A program made the position numbers and the translations under genes. Below, piece after piece: positions 8,871-18,554 of a stretch of 64,000 nucleotides of DNA. The notes below the pieces were generated by a model. That model was given only the letters and a program-made list of their open reading frames with translations, ran no database searches and was not told where the DNA came from. Source of the DNA: CAVVEQ01 sp963828855 (GTDB lineage Bacteria > Chloroflexota > Anaerolineae > Anaerolineales > Anaerolineaceae); assembly GCA_963828855.1 (NCBI GenBank), contig CAWHGB010000002.1, positions 682,001 through 746,000 of the forward strand, in the 5' to 3' direction. Numbering within the stretch: the first letter of the stretch is position 1; the number at the start of each line of letters is the position of its first letter.

Positions 8871-9365
8871 ATGATCAGCCCAGCAATGCAAAAAGCCATC
8901 AATGAACAGATCAACAAAGAATTTTATTCATCATACCTTTACCTTTCCATGGCAGCATACTTCGAAAATCAGAATCTAAAGGGATTCGCCCACTGGATGA
9001 ACATCCAGGAAGGCGAGGAACGCGAACACGGGATGAAATTCTACGAGTACCTTATTGACCGCGGCGCGGATGTGCAATTGAAAGCCATCGCGGCACCCGC
9101 AACCAGCTGGAAATCCAGCCTGGAGGTCTTCAAGGAGGTTCAGAAGCACGAAGCCTTAGTCACCGCATCCATCAACGCGTTGTATGAGCTTGCATTAACC
9201 GAAAAGGATTATGCTTCCCAGATCATGCTGCAGTGGTTCATCACCGAACAGATCGAAGAGGAAAAGAATGCCGCCGAGATCGTTCAGCAGCTTGAGTTGA
9301 TCGATGCGAAAGGTACAGCCGTTCTCATGCTGGATCACCAACTGGGACATCGCGGCAGGGACTAG
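8871..9365 (+). CDS. Bacterial non-heme ferritin
   Basis: This 164-residue protein is a full-length ferritin of the FtnA type. It has the four-helix ferroxidase residues in NEQINKEFYSSYLYLSMAAY and EGEEREHGMKFYEYL (ExxH), plus WFITEQIEEEKNA in the third helix region. It oxidises Fe(II) and stores iron in the cytoplasm as a 24-mer. GGAGGTTAAC precedes the ATG. It has its own promoter and terminator, so it is probably a single-gene transcript. The FeoAB importer and DtxR-type regulator lie 32 kb away in the same window. Confidence 0.95.
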   Translation: MISPAMQKAINEQINKEFYSSYLYLSMAAYFENQNLKGFAHWMNIQEGEEREHGMKFYEYLIDRGADVQLKAIAAPATSWKSSLEVFKEVQKHEALVTASINALYELALTEKDYASQIMLQWFITEQIEEEKNAAEIVQQLELIDAKGTAVLMLDHQLGHRGRD

Positions 9366-9374
9366 GATTTACTC

Positions 9375-9405
9375 ACCCGGAGGAAACCCCTCCGGGTTTC
9401 TTTTA
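9375..9405 (+). terminator. Rho-independent terminator after ferritin
   Basis: ACCCGGAGG (9375-9383) pairs with CCTCCGGGT (9389-9397) and is followed by TTCTTTT. It touches the 3' end of the convergent hydrolase gene, but the opposite strand lacks a T-tract, so it mainly serves ferritin. Confidence 0.85.
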
Positions 9406-10278
9406 CAGCGAGACCCGCTGACCGGTGTGAGCGACACTTACCCGGCAATCTGGCAAAAGTTGCCTCAGCCGATTTTCAACCTGCCGGGCGTGCCAGTCCA
9501 CCCAGAGATCATCCGCACCCCGCCCCCATTCTTCCAGGTGAGCCAGAACTATTGAGCCCGGATTGATTTCTGCGCAAAACCGGCAAAATTCCTCCAGTCG
9601 GGGGGGATCCTCAATTAAGGCGCACCTTCTCCCCATCCAAATGTGGGCGAACAGCATGTCGATCCGTCCAAAATCAGGGAGTTTCTCTGCCCGGTAATCC
9701 CGGATATCGCCGGGAAGGAGCCATTTTTTATCCCGGTATTCCACCAGATAGCCGGTTTCGGGCACTCCGCGAGGCTCCTCTTGCCCGGAAGAGGATGGCA
9801 GTTCCCAATGTAAGCTCTCAAAAGGGGTGATACATAACGGGGGAATCAGTATTGGCTGCTTGGGAACAGGGGTGATGATCCTTTCCGGCTTCAATCCGCA
9901 ATCGGAAATAGCTTTTTCTTGAAGTGTTACGGGAATAACCCAGGTGATTTCCGTTTCCTTCAACGCTCGGATCAGATCAAGATCAAAATGATCTCCATGG
10001 CTATGTGTCAGAAGAACAAGTTTAAGTTTTTTTGCGAGGACGCTGGTGCTCACAGGTGGGGCATCATTAACCCGCCAGTGCAGTGTGACCGGGTCGACCG
10101 CCCAGCGGAAGCCTCCCGTACGGAATAAATAATTGGCTGCGTAGATCAACCATACCCCATCTTCAGTGGCCGTTGAGGACCATTCTTGGGTGATTTCGCG
10201 GAACAGAACCGGGTATTGATCTATGGATTTTTGCCGGCGGATCGCCATGGAATCAGATCCGGCTTTAATTTGTTCCAT
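9403..10278 (-). CDS. Metallo-beta-lactamase-fold hydrolase (UlaG-like)
   Basis: This 291-residue protein has the metal-binding motif LLTHSHGDHFD (HxHxDH), a second His/Asp site in WLLPGDIRDY and a late AHLEEWG region. It resembles the UlaG-type lactonase branch of the metallo-beta-lactamase fold, whose members open sugar-acid lactones or act as phosphodiesterases. It overlaps the end of the PfkB kinase gene by 14 bases and is the last gene of the long minus-strand operon. The substrate is unknown. Confidence 0.72.
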   Translation of the reverse strand: MEQIKAGSDSMAIRRQKSIDQYPVLFREITQEWSSTATEDGVWLIYAANYLFRTGGFRWAVDPVTLHWRVNDAPPVSTSVLAKKLKLVLLTHSHGDHFDLDLIRALKETEITWVIPVTLQEKAISDCGLKPERIITPVPKQPILIPPLCITPFESLHWELPSSSGQEEPRGVPETGYLVEYRDKKWLLPGDIRDYRAEKLPDFGRIDMLFAHIWMGRRCALIEDPPRLEEFCRFCAEINPGSIVLAHLEEWGRGADDLWVDWHARQVENRLRQLLPDCRVSVAHTGQRVSL

Positions 10279-11164
10279 GGTTGTATTTCGAATGGATCAG
10301 CTCCTCCACTTCCGTCATTGATCTGTGGAACGGTCCCAGCCCCTCCATTTTCAAGCTGGTAACCGCCGCAGACCAGGTGCCGGCTTCTTTCGGGGCTTTA
10401 GTCAACCTCGCCGCCATATAGGACCCGATGCAGGTATCTCCCCGCCCGCTTCTGCCGACCATTTCGTTGGGATAAAAACCGTATTCATAGAACTCGCCTC
10501 CTGCAAGAACAAGCATCCCATCCCGGTGGGTTAGGACAATTTCCGCCGGACCCAAAGATGCATACGCCCTGGCAGCCGCATGTAAATCCTTTTCGCCTGT
10601 GAGGAATTCGGCTTCCACCATATCGCTTTTTACAACATCGACCCATTGAAGGGTTTCCTTCATCTCCCCCCATGGCTCGTATTTCAACTCTTTTTCCCGT
10701 AATACCCGAACAAACCCCTGCATATCGGCAGCCACAGTTGCCCCATTGCCTTTGAGAGTTTTGATCACGTCCAATCCAACTTCTCCACGGAGGCTCGAAC
10801 CGATCACTGCTGATTTCACCATCAAATCGTCCACATCAGCCGCCGTGATGACCCCGGCAGTAGCTTCCACTGATAAGGTGCGGATATCCGGATCCGTTGT
10901 GGGATAGAACAGCTCCATCAGCGTGGAGCTTGGTGTGTATGAAACCCGGCATGCTATCCCTGATTCTTCAAATTTTTCAACTACGCGAGAATCTTCCCTG
11001 GCCAGCCTGGTGACCACGATGGTTTTTACACCCATGCAATTGGCGGCATGCGCGGCATAATTGATCGCCCCACCATCTGTGAACCTTGTACCCGAAGGTG
11101 TGATGATTGTATCTTTCGTATAATTTCCGATGCAGGCTAGTTCATACTTTTCTTTCTCGGGCAT
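10265..11164 (-). CDS. PfkB-family carbohydrate kinase
   Basis: This 299-residue kinase has the N-terminal PfkB signature region DGGAINYAAHAANCMG and the C-terminal catalytic motif GRSGRGDTCIGSYMAARL, in which GRGDTCIG supplies the anion hole and catalytic Asp. PfkB enzymes phosphorylate sugars, nucleosides or inositol with ATP in the cytoplasm. A myo-inositol kinase role would suit the inositol genes downstream in the window, but nothing in the sequence decides this. It lies 21 bases after the PiT transporter and overlaps the hydrolase. Confidence 0.85.
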   Translation of the reverse strand: MPEKEKYELACIGNYTKDTIITPSGTRFTDGGAINYAAHAANCMGVKTIVVTRLAREDSRVVEKFEESGIACRVSYTPSSTLMELFYPTTDPDIRTLSVEATAGVITAADVDDLMVKSAVIGSSLRGEVGLDVIKTLKGNGATVAADMQGFVRVLREKELKYEPWGEMKETLQWVDVVKSDMVEAEFLTGEKDLHAAARAYASLGPAEIVLTHRDGMLVLAGGEFYEYGFYPNEMVGRSGRGDTCIGSYMAARLTKAPKEAGTWSAAVTSLKMEGLGPFHRSMTEVEELIHSKYNHGTN

Positions 11165-11185
11165 TTTTTCCTCACTAAGAATTTT

Positions 11186-12172
11186 TTATACCGGGATGAA
11201 TTTAATCAGTACCCAATAGATGACAGCGGCGATCAAAGCTGTGGAAGGGATGGTGAACAGCCACGCACTTCCAATTTCCTGAGCTACTCCCCAACGGACC
11301 TTACTAATCCTGTGGGCAGCTCCTACACCCATAATGGATGAGCTCACCACTTGGGTCGTGCTCACTGGTCCACCCAACAGGGATGCTCCCAATATCACGG
11401 TTGCGGAAGCGAATTGCGAAGAGAATCCATCCACCGGACGAATCTTGAAGAATTTCCCCCCGAGCGTCCGGATCAATCTTTTCCCTCCCAGCAGGGTACC
11501 CAGCGCGATCATGAAAGCGCACAAAGCAATGACCCATTGCGGAACAACATACGAGCTGAGGTATCCACCAGTTACGAGGGCCAATGTGATGATGCCCATT
11601 GTTTTTTGGGCGTCATTCGCGCCGTGGCTCAATGCCAGGGATAATCCGGTAAATATCTGCCCGGTTTTGAAAAAACCATTCACCTTTGGTGATGCGTTTT
11701 GACACAGGAAAAAAATGATCTTAAGGATCAGCCAGCCTACCATGAATCCGAGAAATGGAGAAGTGAAAAGGGCGATGATAATCTTTTTTAATTCCTCGAG
11801 ATTTATCGCTTGCCATCCTGCCCCTATGATTACCGCACCGATCAATCCTCCAATTAATGCGTGAGAGGAACTGCTTGGAAAACCCAGTCGCCAGGTGAGA
11901 AGATTCCAGAAGATCGCACTCGATAACGCAGCAATTAATACCTGGAGGGTGATCGTATTTGGTTCAACCACATTTGCGATCGTCTCAGCCACCGCTACCC
12001 CAAAAATAAACGGGCCAAGAAATTCCGCGATGGCAGCCATCCAGAGGGCAGCCCGGGGAGGGAGAGCACGCGAGAAAATCATTGTGGCAACAACATTGCT
12101 GGAATCATGGATTCCATTTAGAAAATCAAATCCAAGGGCGAGGATAATTACAGTTAGAACTAGAGGATCCAT
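11186..12172 (-). CDS. PiT-family inorganic phosphate transporter
   Basis: This 328-residue inner-membrane protein has ten or so hydrophobic segments and the two inverted PiT signatures, FDFLNGIHDSSNVVATMI near the N-terminus and ALSHGANDAQKTMGII near residue 185. PiT proteins move metal-phosphate with protons. It directly follows the DUF47 gene, the usual PiT partner. In an operon full of phosphoester-handling proteins it may balance phosphate released in the cytoplasm; that role is an inference. Confidence 0.92.
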   Translation of the reverse strand: MDPLVLTVIILALGFDFLNGIHDSSNVVATMIFSRALPPRAALWMAAIAEFLGPFIFGVAVAETIANVVEPNTITLQVLIAALSSAIFWNLLTWRLGFPSSSSHALIGGLIGAVIIGAGWQAINLEELKKIIIALFTSPFLGFMVGWLILKIIFFLCQNASPKVNGFFKTGQIFTGLSLALSHGANDAQKTMGIITLALVTGGYLSSYVVPQWVIALCAFMIALGTLLGGKRLIRTLGGKFFKIRPVDGFSSQFASATVILGASLLGGPVSTTQVVSSSIMGVGAAHRISKVRWGVAQEIGSAWLFTIPSTALIAAVIYWVLIKFIPV

Positions 12173-12190
12173 ATTTCATCGACCTCTGGA

Positions 12191-12809
12191 TTACGTCTTC
12201 TTTACCACGATATCCGCGATCACATTTGCAGCTTCATCACCTCTGTCAGCGGCATTACTCAAGTGGCGGTAAACCTCGCGGCTTTTCAGCATTTTCATTA
12301 CGTGCTTAATATCCTCTGCTCCTGTGAATAGATCCGCAAGGGCTTCACGATACACTTCCTCGACACGGTTCTCAAGCGCTTTGGCGCGTTGCGCGTGTTC
12401 ATTCGCAACCCCGGGATGTTCCTCCAGTCTGTCCACGGCTTGAAGTAATTCATATGCTGCATCACGCAGGATGGATGCGATCCGGTGCATAAAAGATGTC
12501 GGCTTAACTTTCAGGATCTCCATCTCAGTGACTGTGCTGTAGGCGTAATCGAGAACATCGTCGATCGTGCGGGATAATGCGAAGATATCTTCCCGGTCGA
12601 ATGGGGTGATGAATGTGCGGTTCAATTCATTGATCAGGATCCTGCGGGCTTCATCCGCCTCTTTTTCTTTAGTGGTCAGGAGCGCGGCTGCTTTAGGGAT
12701 CCTGGCTGGACATGTATTCCTTGAGGGCTTCCAGGCCTTCCAGCGTAAGCTGCGCCTGGTCGTGGATATACTTCAGGCACACATTGGGTTTCTTTTTAAA
12801 GAGTCTCAT
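12191..12809 (-). CDS. DUF47 (PhoU-like) phosphate transport regulator, frameshifted
   Basis: The 144 C-terminal residues (FDREDIFALSRTIDDVLDY and SREVYRHLSNAADRGDEAAN) are typical of DUF47/YkaA proteins, all-helical PhoU-like partners of PiT transporters. The family is about 205 residues long. The missing N-terminus lies upstream in another frame, starting MRLFKKKPNVCLKYIHDQ at 12809 with an AAGGAGA site. A one-base change near 12695 joins the two halves. It starts seven bases after the stop of the HAD-isomerase gene and precedes PiT by 18 bases. Confidence 0.85.
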
Positions 12810-12815
12810 TTTGAT

Positions 12816-14495
12816 TCATCTCCTTTGCTTCTTTTTGATACAGCCTGATTGATATAAAACCACCAAGCCTGTACGGATTTGCTGATAACTATTGTGGTTC
12901 TGAGCTTCGACTACCCTGCAGGCTTCCTCCGGAAGGTACATCGATAACTCGCTGTAATCCATGTCCCCTTCTCCCGGTGCGATATGGTCATCCAATCCAT
13001 CCATATCATGGATGTGGACACCGATGATCCTTTCCCCAAATCGCTTCAACCAGGTATCGGCTGGGAAAAAACCCAGCCTGTCCAATGCCCCGGCGTGACC
13101 CACATCAAAAATGAAACCAATTCTCGAAGGTTCTGCCATTGCCAGTAATTCGTACAATTCTTCCGGAACGGGGATTTCAAGGAAATGGGACCGATTTTCC
13201 AAACCCAGTTTCACCCCAAGCGGTTTCGCGTAATCCAAAAGTTCCTGAATGCTCTTTTTCAACGCCTGGAAACGAGCAGATTCCAATCTTTTCCGCTTTT
13301 CAACCAACTCATTTTTAATCTCCGCATATGCTTGTGTTGCTGTTTCCCCACGGTCATACAACCTGCGCAATCTGTCTTCCAGGGAATGATCCTGCTGAAC
13401 ATTCCCGGCATGGATAACTATGTATTTCGCTTTGATCTCATGCGCCAGGTCCAGGCTGCGTTTAATGGATCTAACCCCTTCCGCCCGGTACTCCTCATTC
13501 GTGGAGGAAATGAGCCAATCCCGGTTCTTGTACTCCGCGGCGGAAATATCCGCCGGGCAGGGCTCATGCACACTGGAAATCTTGTTTTTCAGCCTGCCGA
13601 TGCCTTCCAGCATGGATGAATCCACCTGGTGATTCAGCTCGGCGTGAGCTGAAAACCAAGCCGCCTGGCAGCTTCCAGGAAATCTCCAAGCGATTGGAAG
13701 TTCCCTATTCCCCACATCGAGGAGAGGGAGGCATCGTAACGAACAGGATGGTACTGGAGCAGGTCTTGCCGGAAATATGGCGAATAAATCCTTCAGATTG
13801 GTGATCCAGTGGTCAGGCTCCAACCCTTCAACAGCTGTGTGAGCTTCCCGACCTGCTTCGGAGGTATTGATCAGAATCGCCAGCTTGAAACCTGCCTGCC
13901 TGGCGGCGGCAACATCCCTCGCCGGGATATCACCGATATAGGCGCATTCCGAAGGGTTAACACCCATCGTGCTGGTCGCTCCCAGCAGGATCCGGGGATC
14001 AGGTTTGCGTTTTCCAACCACTGCAGAAAGTACCATGGTTTCGAAGTACCCGGTCAATCTTAATTTTTTCAAGGCGTTGGGTGCTTCCACACTACTGGTG
14101 GTGTTACTCACCAACCCCAAACGGTACCCGCGCCGGAACAATTCCTTGATAACTTCTGCGGTTTCCGGAAAAACCACCCGCTCACCTGTCGCATCCCGCC
14201 AAAGCAGGTTTAGTTTCACTGCATTCGATCGAACCAGATCCTGCGGCCATTCTGGCAGCATCCAGCGGGTCCAGAGCTCCGCTTCATTTAGCTCGATCAT
14301 GGTTTCCCGCGCCCATTTTCTATAGGCAGCCATCCTGCGCTTTAGCATGGTTGAGAAATCCGCCGGGTCCTCCCCGGTGTTGAGAATTCCAAGTATCTCG
14401 CGAGTGTAATGGACGCGTTCCTCCCTACTCCGCTTTTTCGTTCCCCGCAGAGTTCCGCCCATATCAAACAAGATCGTGGTGATTCCTTTTTCCAT
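12816..14495 (-). CDS. HAD-family protein fused to AP2-type sugar phosphate isomerase
   Basis: Residues 1-255 form a HAD protein (FDMGGTLRG; KRKPDPRILL; GDIPARDVAAA). Residues from about 300 form a TIM-barrel xylose-isomerase-like domain (ISSVHEPCPAD; YIVIHAGN; LGLENRS; FIFDVGHAGALD; HIHDMDG) with metal-ligand His, Glu and Asp. The joining segment looks wrong in the read frame. Another frame at about 13,650-13,790 gives YDASLSSMWGIGNFQ and SLGDFLEAARRLGF, the expected start of the isomerase domain. At least two indels therefore lie here, and one fusion or two coupled genes are both possible. The ATG overlaps the previous stop by one base. Confidence 0.75.
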   Translation of the reverse strand: MEKGITTILFDMGGTLRGTKKRSREERVHYTREILGILNTGEDPADFSTMLKRRMAAYRKWARETMIELNEAELWTRWMLPEWPQDLVRSNAVKLNLLWRDATGERVVFPETAEVIKELFRRGYRLGLVSNTTSSVEAPNALKKLRLTGYFETMVLSAVVGKRKPDPRILLGATSTMGVNPSECAYIGDIPARDVAAARQAGFKLAILINTSEAGREAHTAVEGLEPDHWITNLKDLFAIFPARPAPVPSCSLRCLPLLDVGNRELPIAWRFPGSCQAAWFSAHAELNHQVDSSMLEGIGRLKNKISSVHEPCPADISAAEYKNRDWLISSTNEEYRAEGVRSIKRSLDLAHEIKAKYIVIHAGNVQQDHSLEDRLRRLYDRGETATQAYAEIKNELVEKRKRLESARFQALKKSIQELLDYAKPLGVKLGLENRSHFLEIPVPEELYELLAMAEPSRIGFIFDVGHAGALDRLGFFPADTWLKRFGERIIGVHIHDMDGLDDHIAPGEGDMDYSELSMYLPEEACRVVEAQNHNSYQQIRTGLVVLYQSGCIKKKQRR

Positions 14496-15171
14496 CAAAT
14501 CTTGCTTTCTGCATTACAAAGATAGGGGACTTTTAATAAGTCCGGGAAACTTCGAATAAAAACATCTGCCTTCGCGTCTGGGTCAAAATTGAAAGCCACG
14601 GTTTTCATCCCCACTTCCCTGGCGCCTTTTAATTCACTCTCTTTATGGCCTACAAATAGAGTATTGCAAGGGTTGACACCAAGCTGATCCATCGCTGCAT
14701 GGTACATCGCGGGATCCGGCTTTCGGGTGCCAAGTTCATTGGATGAGATGATCGAATCCCAAACATGCACGAATCCGCCTTGGTCGAACCAATTCAACTT
14801 GGTGGAAATTGAATTGGCGGTGTCGGTGACAATTCCCAGCAGGAAACCGGCTCTTTTAAGAGCAAGCAGGGTCTGAGGGACTCCTTCAAAGAACTCAACA
14901 GTCTCATCTTCATCTTCAAGGATCTGTTTGCCAATCGCAATTTGTTCTGGTTGGATAACACCATGGAGACGGACCATCCCCTCCCTGAATTCATCCTGTG
15001 TTATCTGGCCGCGATACGCCCTTTGGATTAGGAGGTTCCTTCCGTCCTCGTCCGTGATCTCCCCTGAAAGACCCAGGCTCAGAAGAAATTCCTTGAACCT
15101 GTCTCCTTTTCCAGGGCGATGATAAAGAATATCGCCTGCGTCAAAAAGAATCGCACGGACTGAATCCTCAT
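14495..15171 (-). CDS. HAD-family hydrolase-like protein, frameshifted near its start
   Basis: The protein has the HAD core: VRAILFDAGDILYH, then a helical cap, GIVTDTANSIS, TRKPDPAMYHAAM and FVGHKESELKGA. The conserved frame has no start codon upstream of residue 1. An ATG at 15171 in another frame reads MRIQSVR, and a small indel after about 20 bases joins it to AILFDAGD. This start overlaps the previous stop as ATGA, which supports it. The second Asp of the usual DxD motif is Gly, as in the other HAD proteins here. The activity is unknown. Confidence 0.72.
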
Positions 15172-15944
15172 TCCGGGATTTTTCCGGAAGATGCTCTATC
15201 TTTCCTGATCTCTCTCTTTAGAAAATCCACAAGCTCATCCATCTGTGAATGACCAGGTCAGGAGTTGCCCCGTCATCGGATTCCCCATGATTGAAATCAT
15301 GACATATCTGGATTGCGGACCGAAAGCCGGCTTTTCGTGCCCCAAGGATATCCCGCGCGATTCTGTCACCCACGTAAATGCATTCGCTGGTGGGAACATT
15401 TGCCAGTCTCGCGGCATAATGAAATATGGCCGGGTCCGGTTTCCGGCGTCCGTATTCACTGGAAAGCACAATTGGATTGAAATAATGTCGGATCCCGTAT
15501 TCATCCAGGTTCTGGGGAACCTGACCCCGGCTGCAAACATTGCTGATTAACCCGATCTTCAACCCAAGATTCCTGATAGATTCAAGCACCTGCGGAATTT
15601 CGGGACGCATTTCACGCTTGTAGTAGTGCGTCTCAATATATAGGGTTACCTCTTCCGCGATCGAATCCATGGCCTCTGCATCCAGGGGGTATCCCGGGAA
15701 AATGAATTCCCGCCATACCCGCTGGGGTGGAAGCTCCAGCATGGTTTCCAGGCTGAAGTTGTGATACACTGGCAAGACCTTTCGTGATGACATCCAGCAA
15801 TTCGTCATCGGACAAATCAAGGTGAATGCCTGCCGATGCGAGGATCGCGGAAATTCCGGGGGTAGCCTCCAGCCGGAGCTGGCGCGTGTACCCGAAGGTT
15901 TCTATGGTTCCTCCCATGTCAAAAAATATTGCCTGGATGGTCAT
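15168..15944 (-). CDS. HAD-family hydrolase-like protein, two frameshifts
   Basis: The N-terminal part reads MTIQAIFFDMGGTIETFG from an ATG at 15944 with a GGAGAAGAA site. A shift near 15,780 leads into VYHNFSLETMLELPPQRVW and the rest of the cap and core (GLISNVCSRG; RRKPDPAIFH; YVGDRIARDILGA). A second shift near 15,235 replaces the read-frame end MSLWIF with MDELVDFLKREI and a stop that overlaps the next gene start as ATGA. The corrected length is about 258 residues. Cap and core resemble phosphoglycolate-phosphatase-like HADs, but the position two residues after the nucleophile is Gly. Confidence 0.75.
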
Positions 15945-16049
15945 TTCTTCTCCGGTATGAACAAAAGCCCATCCCACCTCAAGGTTTTTCACCTTGCGGT
16001 ATATGTAACTAATTTAATGAGACTTTTGCGATGCGTTGTTCGTTGCAGG

Positions 16050-16088
16050 GGATGCCCCGGGATCTCTCGCGATCACCCCGGGGCATCC
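16050..16088. terminator. Strong GC-rich hairpin between SBP and HAD genes
   Basis: GGATGCCCCGGG (16050-16061) pairs with CCCGGGGCATCC (16077-16088). A T-rich run follows only on the plus strand. On the minus strand, where the genes lie, it may act as a partial terminator or a stability element that keeps the binding-protein message more abundant than the downstream HAD genes. Confidence 0.5.
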
Positions 16089-16117
16089 TTTATTACTAAA
16101 TTCAATTATCTAGAGGT

Positions 16118-17350
16118 TTATGGTTGACCAAGATTGAGCAGGTAGAAATCTCGAGCCTGGACCATATTCTCATACGCGAACATCTCTTCGATCAGCCAGG
16201 TTAATTTTCTGACTTCGTCCAGGGTCTTCATCCCCTCAGGCACCTCGTAAGTGGGATCCGCAAAATATGTCCCAAATTTTGCCCAAGGATCTCGGCCTTC
16301 TTCGCTCAGGATATATTTGATCCATAGCTTTGCTGCATTGGGGTGGGTTGCCTGGTTCATGATGCCTGCATAACTTTGGCTTTGGATACCAGAGATTGGG
16401 TTCAAACCCCAGCAGGGTTCAAAGACAAGGTTGCCGTCCTGCACATCCGGGTAATTGGAATATGAGGTGAACGCCAGCAAGCTATCCGTCATACCGGGTG
16501 TTGCAAACGCCGAATCGACCTCGTCACCACCTGGCTGGGGAATGGGGGCGTTCTGGGCAAATTTCTTTAACCACAACCAACCGGCATCAGGGGTATCAGC
16601 TTCCAGTTCCGGTTCCTTGCCGTAGAGATCCACATACGCCTGTTTCATTTCATCTGCGTGGAAAGCAAGGGTGATTAATTTGCTCAAGGTAGAGGCGTCA
16701 TTTAAGGGATCCTCTATAACGACCTTCCCCTTCCACTCGGGTTGGGTGAGTTCCCAGATATTCTTGACCGGGCATTCTTTATTCAGCTCCGAGTTATATG
16801 CAAGGATGGTAGTCCCGATTCTGGAAAGGGGCATTGGCTGGGTTAATTCCTCGGGGAAATTCAAACCTTCTGGAACAAACCGCCAAACATATTCTTTTGG
16901 CATGACTTCCCCAACCACTTCCGCTCCACCGCTGCTGAACCAGACATCACCGACCACCAGGCCGGATTCCTGTTCACCCAGGGTTTTCGCTAGGACATCA
17001 TCGCCGCCCAGGTCGTAGCCCTCGCAGGCGATATCCGGGTACTTCTCAGCCCAGCCCTCACATGCTTTTTCGATCTTGGAAGTGTTGGCGTAAACAACCA
17101 CTTTGCCTTCCTGCTTGGCAGCTTCTTCGATTGCGGCCCAATCCTGCGGCTCTGATGCAAATTCTCCGAGCTGATTGGCCTTCACCCATTCCTGTTTGGC
17201 AGTGAGGGTCGGTTCCGCTGCGGGTGCTTCTGCTTCTTCGGGTGCAGTAGCATCCGGGGGAGCTTCGGTTACTGCAGGGGCTGGGGTGCTGCATCCAGCG
17301 ACAAGAACGATCAGAAAGATGATGGTGAAAAACTTGACGAACTTTTTCAT
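16118..17350 (-). CDS. ABC importer substrate-binding lipoprotein (iron/sugar-phosphate/phosphonate type)
   Basis: The N-terminus is a lipoprotein signal (MKKFVKFFTIIFLIVLVAGC, Cys anchor), followed by a Pro/Glu/Ala-rich linker and a family-1 periplasmic-binding fold: KVVVYANTSKIEK, DVWFSSGGAEVVGEV, IGTTILAYNSE, WKGKVVIEDPLN. This clade contains ferric, 2-aminoethylphosphonate and hexose-phosphate (AfuA-type) binding proteins. The true start is at 17350 with an AAGGAGAAAAG site, 37 codons inside the longest frame. It sits with a permease, an ATPase and an RpiR regulator, which argues for a phosphosugar-like ligand rather than iron. The ligand is not proven. Confidence 0.82.
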   Translation of the reverse strand: MKKFVKFFTIIFLIVLVAGCSTPAPAVTEAPPDATAPEEAEAPAAEPTLTAKQEWVKANQLGEFASEPQDWAAIEEAAKQEGKVVVYANTSKIEKACEGWAEKYPDIACEGYDLGGDDVLAKTLGEQESGLVVGDVWFSSGGAEVVGEVMPKEYVWRFVPEGLNFPEELTQPMPLSRIGTTILAYNSELNKECPVKNIWELTQPEWKGKVVIEDPLNDASTLSKLITLAFHADEMKQAYVDLYGKEPELEADTPDAGWLWLKKFAQNAPIPQPGGDEVDSAFATPGMTDSLLAFTSYSNYPDVQDGNLVFEPCWGLNPISGIQSQSYAGIMNQATHPNAAKLWIKYILSEEGRDPWAKFGTYFADPTYEVPEGMKTLDEVRKLTWLIEEMFAYENMVQARDFYLLNLGQP

Positions 17351-17461
17351 TTCTTTTCTCCTTCGAATTTTTTGTGACAATGGAAAACTGCTTGCTCGTT
17401 CTTCGATTTTGGGTTCTAAATTCATCCTCCTTTCAGGTTTTCTGTGTTCAAATATTGACAA

Positions 17462-18554
17462 TCAGCAATTCGCGGTTGCAATGATGTTCCCGCTCTCCTT
17501 GCTGTAAAGATTGACGCAATCGGGGTCAAGTTTTAACCAGATCTTTTCATCCATCTTGATCTTGCTGATCCCATTTTCCTTGACCGTGACCTCAAGCTCT
17601 CCTCGGCGGGCAATGATGGTTGAATCCGCACCGGAAGGAAGAACAGAGTACGCGCTGAATTCGACCGCACCAGTTACCGGTTTATTGAATATCTTGATAT
17701 CCTCCGGTCGAACACCGGCGACAATATCTCCTTTGGCGCCATGAGTGGGCACGGATAATTCCAGTTTGCCCAGCATTATCTTGTTCTTCCCGCTGATGAC
17801 GCCATCGATCAAATTGATCTTCGGATTGCCAATGAAATCCGCGACAAAGAGGTTCGAGGGAAAATGGTATACCTGGTCAGGGGTTCCAAGCTGCTGGATC
17901 ACACCCAGTTTCATGACCGCAATATTGGTCGACATCGTCAGCGCTTCAAGCTGGTCATGTGTCACATAAAGCGTGGTTGCACCGGAATCATGATGAAGCC
18001 GTTTTAATTCCACGCGCATGTCCATGCGCAGGCGGGCATCCAGGTTGGAGAGCGGTTCATCCATTAAAAAGACTTTAGGCCGGTATGCCAGCATTCGCGC
18101 GAGTGCGATGCGCTGCTGCTGACCGCCGCTCATTTCACGCGGGTAGCGGTCAGCGTATCCTTCCATTTGGACTTCCGCTAACGCTTCCTTTACCCGTTTA
18201 TCCATTTGTTCTTTGGATAAGTTTTTGAATTTCAAGGGCAAAGGTTATGTTTTTATAAACTGTCATATGCGGCCAGAGCGCATAATTTTGAAAGACCATC
18301 CCCAGCTCGCGCTGCCCGGCCGGCAAGGAAATGCCTTTCCGGCTTGAATAAACCAGTTTATTCCCGACAAGGATTTCCCCTTCATTCGGATCTTCCAAAC
18401 CGGCGATACATCGCAACAGGGTGGTCTTTCCACATCCGGATGGTCCCAGCAGGGTGAGAAAGCTGCCAGGTTCTACGACCAGGCTGACGTTATTGACCGC
18501 AACGACATCGCCAAATCGTTTTGTTAGATTATTAACTGTGATTGTAGTTGCCAT
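17462..18554 (-). CDS. ABC importer ATP-binding protein, one frameshift
   Basis: The first part shows Walker A (GPSGCGKTTLLRCIAGLEDP) and the Q-loop (GMVFQNYALWPHMTVY). After a shift near 18,238 the second part gives the signature MSGGQQQRIALARML, Walker B (VFLMDEPLSNLDARLR), the H-loop YVTHDQLEA, and a C-terminal TOBE domain with GVRPEDIKIF. The corrected length of about 363 residues is normal for FbpC/PotA-type ATPases. It energises the importer made of the flanking permease and lipoprotein. Its start overlaps the end of the permease gene by about 30 bases. Confidence 0.85.

Noticed and set aside
16118..17350. Dedicated ferric-iron importer (FbpABC)
   Set aside because: The fold allows it, but the RpiR regulator, shared operator and phosphoester-related neighbours argue for another ligand; kept only as an alternative.
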